From Baylisascaris procyonis (lineage: Eukaryota; Nematoda; Chromadorea; Rhabditida; Ascarididae): DNA of 64,000 nt. Shown piece after piece: positions 61,653 through 64,000 of this stretch. The DNA is taken from contig JAZARR010000095.1 in the NCBI GenBank assembly GCA_037389465.1, positions 2,428,001 through 2,492,000 of the forward strand, read 5' to 3'. The notes beneath the pieces are model-generated. The model ran no database searches. It had not been told where the DNA came from and saw only the letters and a list, made by a program, of their open reading frames with translations. Position numbers and translations under genes: made by a program. The number at the start of each line of letters is the position of its first letter. Within the stretch, counting starts at the first letter, position 1.

Positions 61653-62878
61653 CTTTTGCATAACTCAGTTTTTGGAGTCTTTCTTTATTTACATTTAATA
61701 CGAAGGGAAGGGGGAGGAATGATCTTGATCTCTTGAATTATCATACGTATTAATCACAAAAATTGCTTCATCATCGTAATGCTGTCTTAGAAGCGGTCGT
61801 ATATACCGCATATCGGATTACCATTGAGCATATCAGATGAAGCCTTTAGTAGTTTTTTGTTTGTTAAATTTTTTCTCTGCCTTTATAAAGATGAAGTTTC
61901 TTATAGATATAAAGCCTGCTATTTCATCTTACTTTCCACTCATTATTTTCCTGTTTAGGTTGATATTTTTTAGTTATTGGTTATTAGAAGTATCCATTAA
62001 TACTCGTGGATAATTCAATTCCTCGCAAATCTGCCTCAGGCAATATTGGTATATTGAGTGAGAGGAAATGGTAATCTCTTATTGGCATAGAGTGTTGTCG
62101 ATTCGACTAGTAGGATTTAATCGAACGAATAGGTCAAATAAACGAGCCACATGGGTGCACTCAAATCGGGTACTGAATTTGACAGCCGGTTGTCACCAAA
62201 ACGACTCTCCTTTCTCATGATTTGCTTTACTCATTTATTAACGAGCAACTACTTCATCAAATACTATCTTGAAGAAGACCGATTCTGTCACCTCTTGAGA
62301 AAGTTTATTTTACTTCGAATATCATGAATGAAATATTGTATTTGGTAAAGCGATTCTTCGCATTAAATGTGATATCGATCTGGATGAAGTGACATATCTT
62401 TAAAAAGAAAAAATATATTCAGTGATTTTAATTTGCATTTTTTTGAGTGTAATATTCGATTAACTCGATAAATATTTGATTAAATTTGAAATTATTTCAT
62501 TATTGTTGAATAGAATTTCCTAAAATATTTTTAGATTCTTATTTTCGGCTTCAAAATATCATATTTTATCAGTTGATTTTCACATGGGATTTGCTAGCCA
62601 TCATTTTCAATTTATTCAAATGGTTTCTACATTTCAATATGAGTTTTTCATACCGCTGAACCGATGCTATTCGTTCGACTAGCGTTCCACTCCATTGCGA
62701 GTGAAACGCTTAAATGTATAACGGGTTGAATCTAAGCCATGGCTAGGACAGCTAACTGCACTGATCATTTAGCCTTGCAATCGCAAATATATTGAAGACT
62801 ATAGGGAAAAATATATGAATATATTGCCAATTGATGGCATATTCATCAAATATAAGGAAATATATGAATATAAAGAAC

Positions 62879-62880
<2 letters not shown>

Positions 62881-62952
<72 letters not shown>
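62881..62952. repeat. (AT)n microsatellite
   Basis: An uninterrupted AT array of 72 nt. Confidence 0.96.
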
Positions 62953-62956
<4 letters not shown>

Positions 62957-63863
62957 AAACTAGCAGAACCTAATGCTGCTTGGAAAAATTGTTGGAGGCT
63001 TGCCACTTTAATTTCGTTTTTGTTAAGAAACGAATAGATGCTCGTCCAAAGAAATTAAATCGCTTCGCAAAGCTTGCCTATAGAGCTCAATTATATCGTT
63101 TTCTTAATTTATTTTCTATTGTTCAGTGATTAATTTAATTATCATTGGGATCCGTTATGGCTGAACGCCTATAAATTTCTTTCTGATGAATAGAATCGAA
63201 AAAGAAAGGAAATGATCTCTTATCTAGTGAATAAAAGTTTATTAATTGAAGTTTATTGATCATTAAAAAGTTATAGCTGAACATTTTCTATTACCTATAA
63301 AATGAATCGCTGCAAGAACTTATAAAACAAGAAAATTTATCATTAATCAGTGCTTTAATTATCATTAGGAGTCTATAAAGAAGGAAATAAATGAAAGTTT
63401 AGACAGCAGAGTTTATTAACTGAACACCCACACTATTTCATTCACCTCTACCTTTCCCTCCTTCTCCTCCTCCCTCTTTCCTCTCCTTCTCACTCCCTCA
63501 TCCCAAATAGTAATTACAGGATAGGAAGAGGATTTGAAAATTTTCCAGAAACTTAAAGATATTGGAAAATCGTTTGCATTCGAGGCGAAAAGAAATTGTC
63601 GATCAAATAAAATGATTTCGGCACAAAGCTAAATTAATTAAATGCTCGCCCACAAAAAAGCGCAACGCAATTCGCTGAAACGTTTTTATTTGAGTGCTGA
63701 AAGATATCGCTGAAAATTTCCATTGAAACTTTCAGAGAACAAATAGCTTTCGGAGGTTCTCTTCGAAAATAGACTTTCTTTTCTGCAGTAATAAAACATT
63801 TCATCTCATTTGGAACTTCACGTTTATTCTAGATTAGTGACGATTTGGAGATAATAGTGTTCA

Positions 63864-64000
<137 letters not shown>

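Overview
This is an AT-rich, gene-poor stretch of animal DNA, most likely from a nematode. The multi-exon genes have GT donors and TTTCAG/TTTGCAG acceptors, introns from about 0.35 to over 3 kb, and the receptor looks like the nematode expansion of FMRFamide-type peptide GPCRs. Two start codons lie 0-9 nt behind a strong splice acceptor, as expected for spliced-leader trans-splicing or a 5'UTR intron. No bacterial operons, CRISPR arrays or convincing tRNA/rRNA genes were seen. Species and clade cannot be fixed by eye.

Three spliced genes, all on the + strand, are well supported because their reading phases agree at every junction. (1) 27664-35122 is a seven-exon, 394-residue rhodopsin-class GPCR, probably a neuropeptide receptor. 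(2) 45236-50575 is an eight-exon, 338-residue SRA1-like protein, with an N-terminal P-G-W-N-D-P-P motif and a C-terminal SRA1/Sec31-type helical domain. (3) 53583-56015 is a three-exon, 145-residue basic protein that I do not recognise; its middle exon has a decayed second copy about 219 bp downstream.

The other 40-odd kb are mostly AT-rich non-coding DNA. They contain (AT)n, CA-rich, TTTA and purine/pyrimidine tracts, short palindromes, and many POU-type octamers. Scattered through them are short, higher-GC, open-frame islands that often begin at a good splice acceptor and end at a stop. I list the best as low-confidence exon candidates. Notable ones are a phase-consistent chain at 43739-45272 that would overlap the SRA1 start in another frame, a tiny two-exon gene at 10970-11146, a minus-strand two-exon candidate at 26057-26544, an 87-codon frame at 37522-37785, a poly-Q tail at 60843-60953, and coiled-coil-like exons at 57333-58200. 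Many may be unrelated exons of genes that I could not join by eye.
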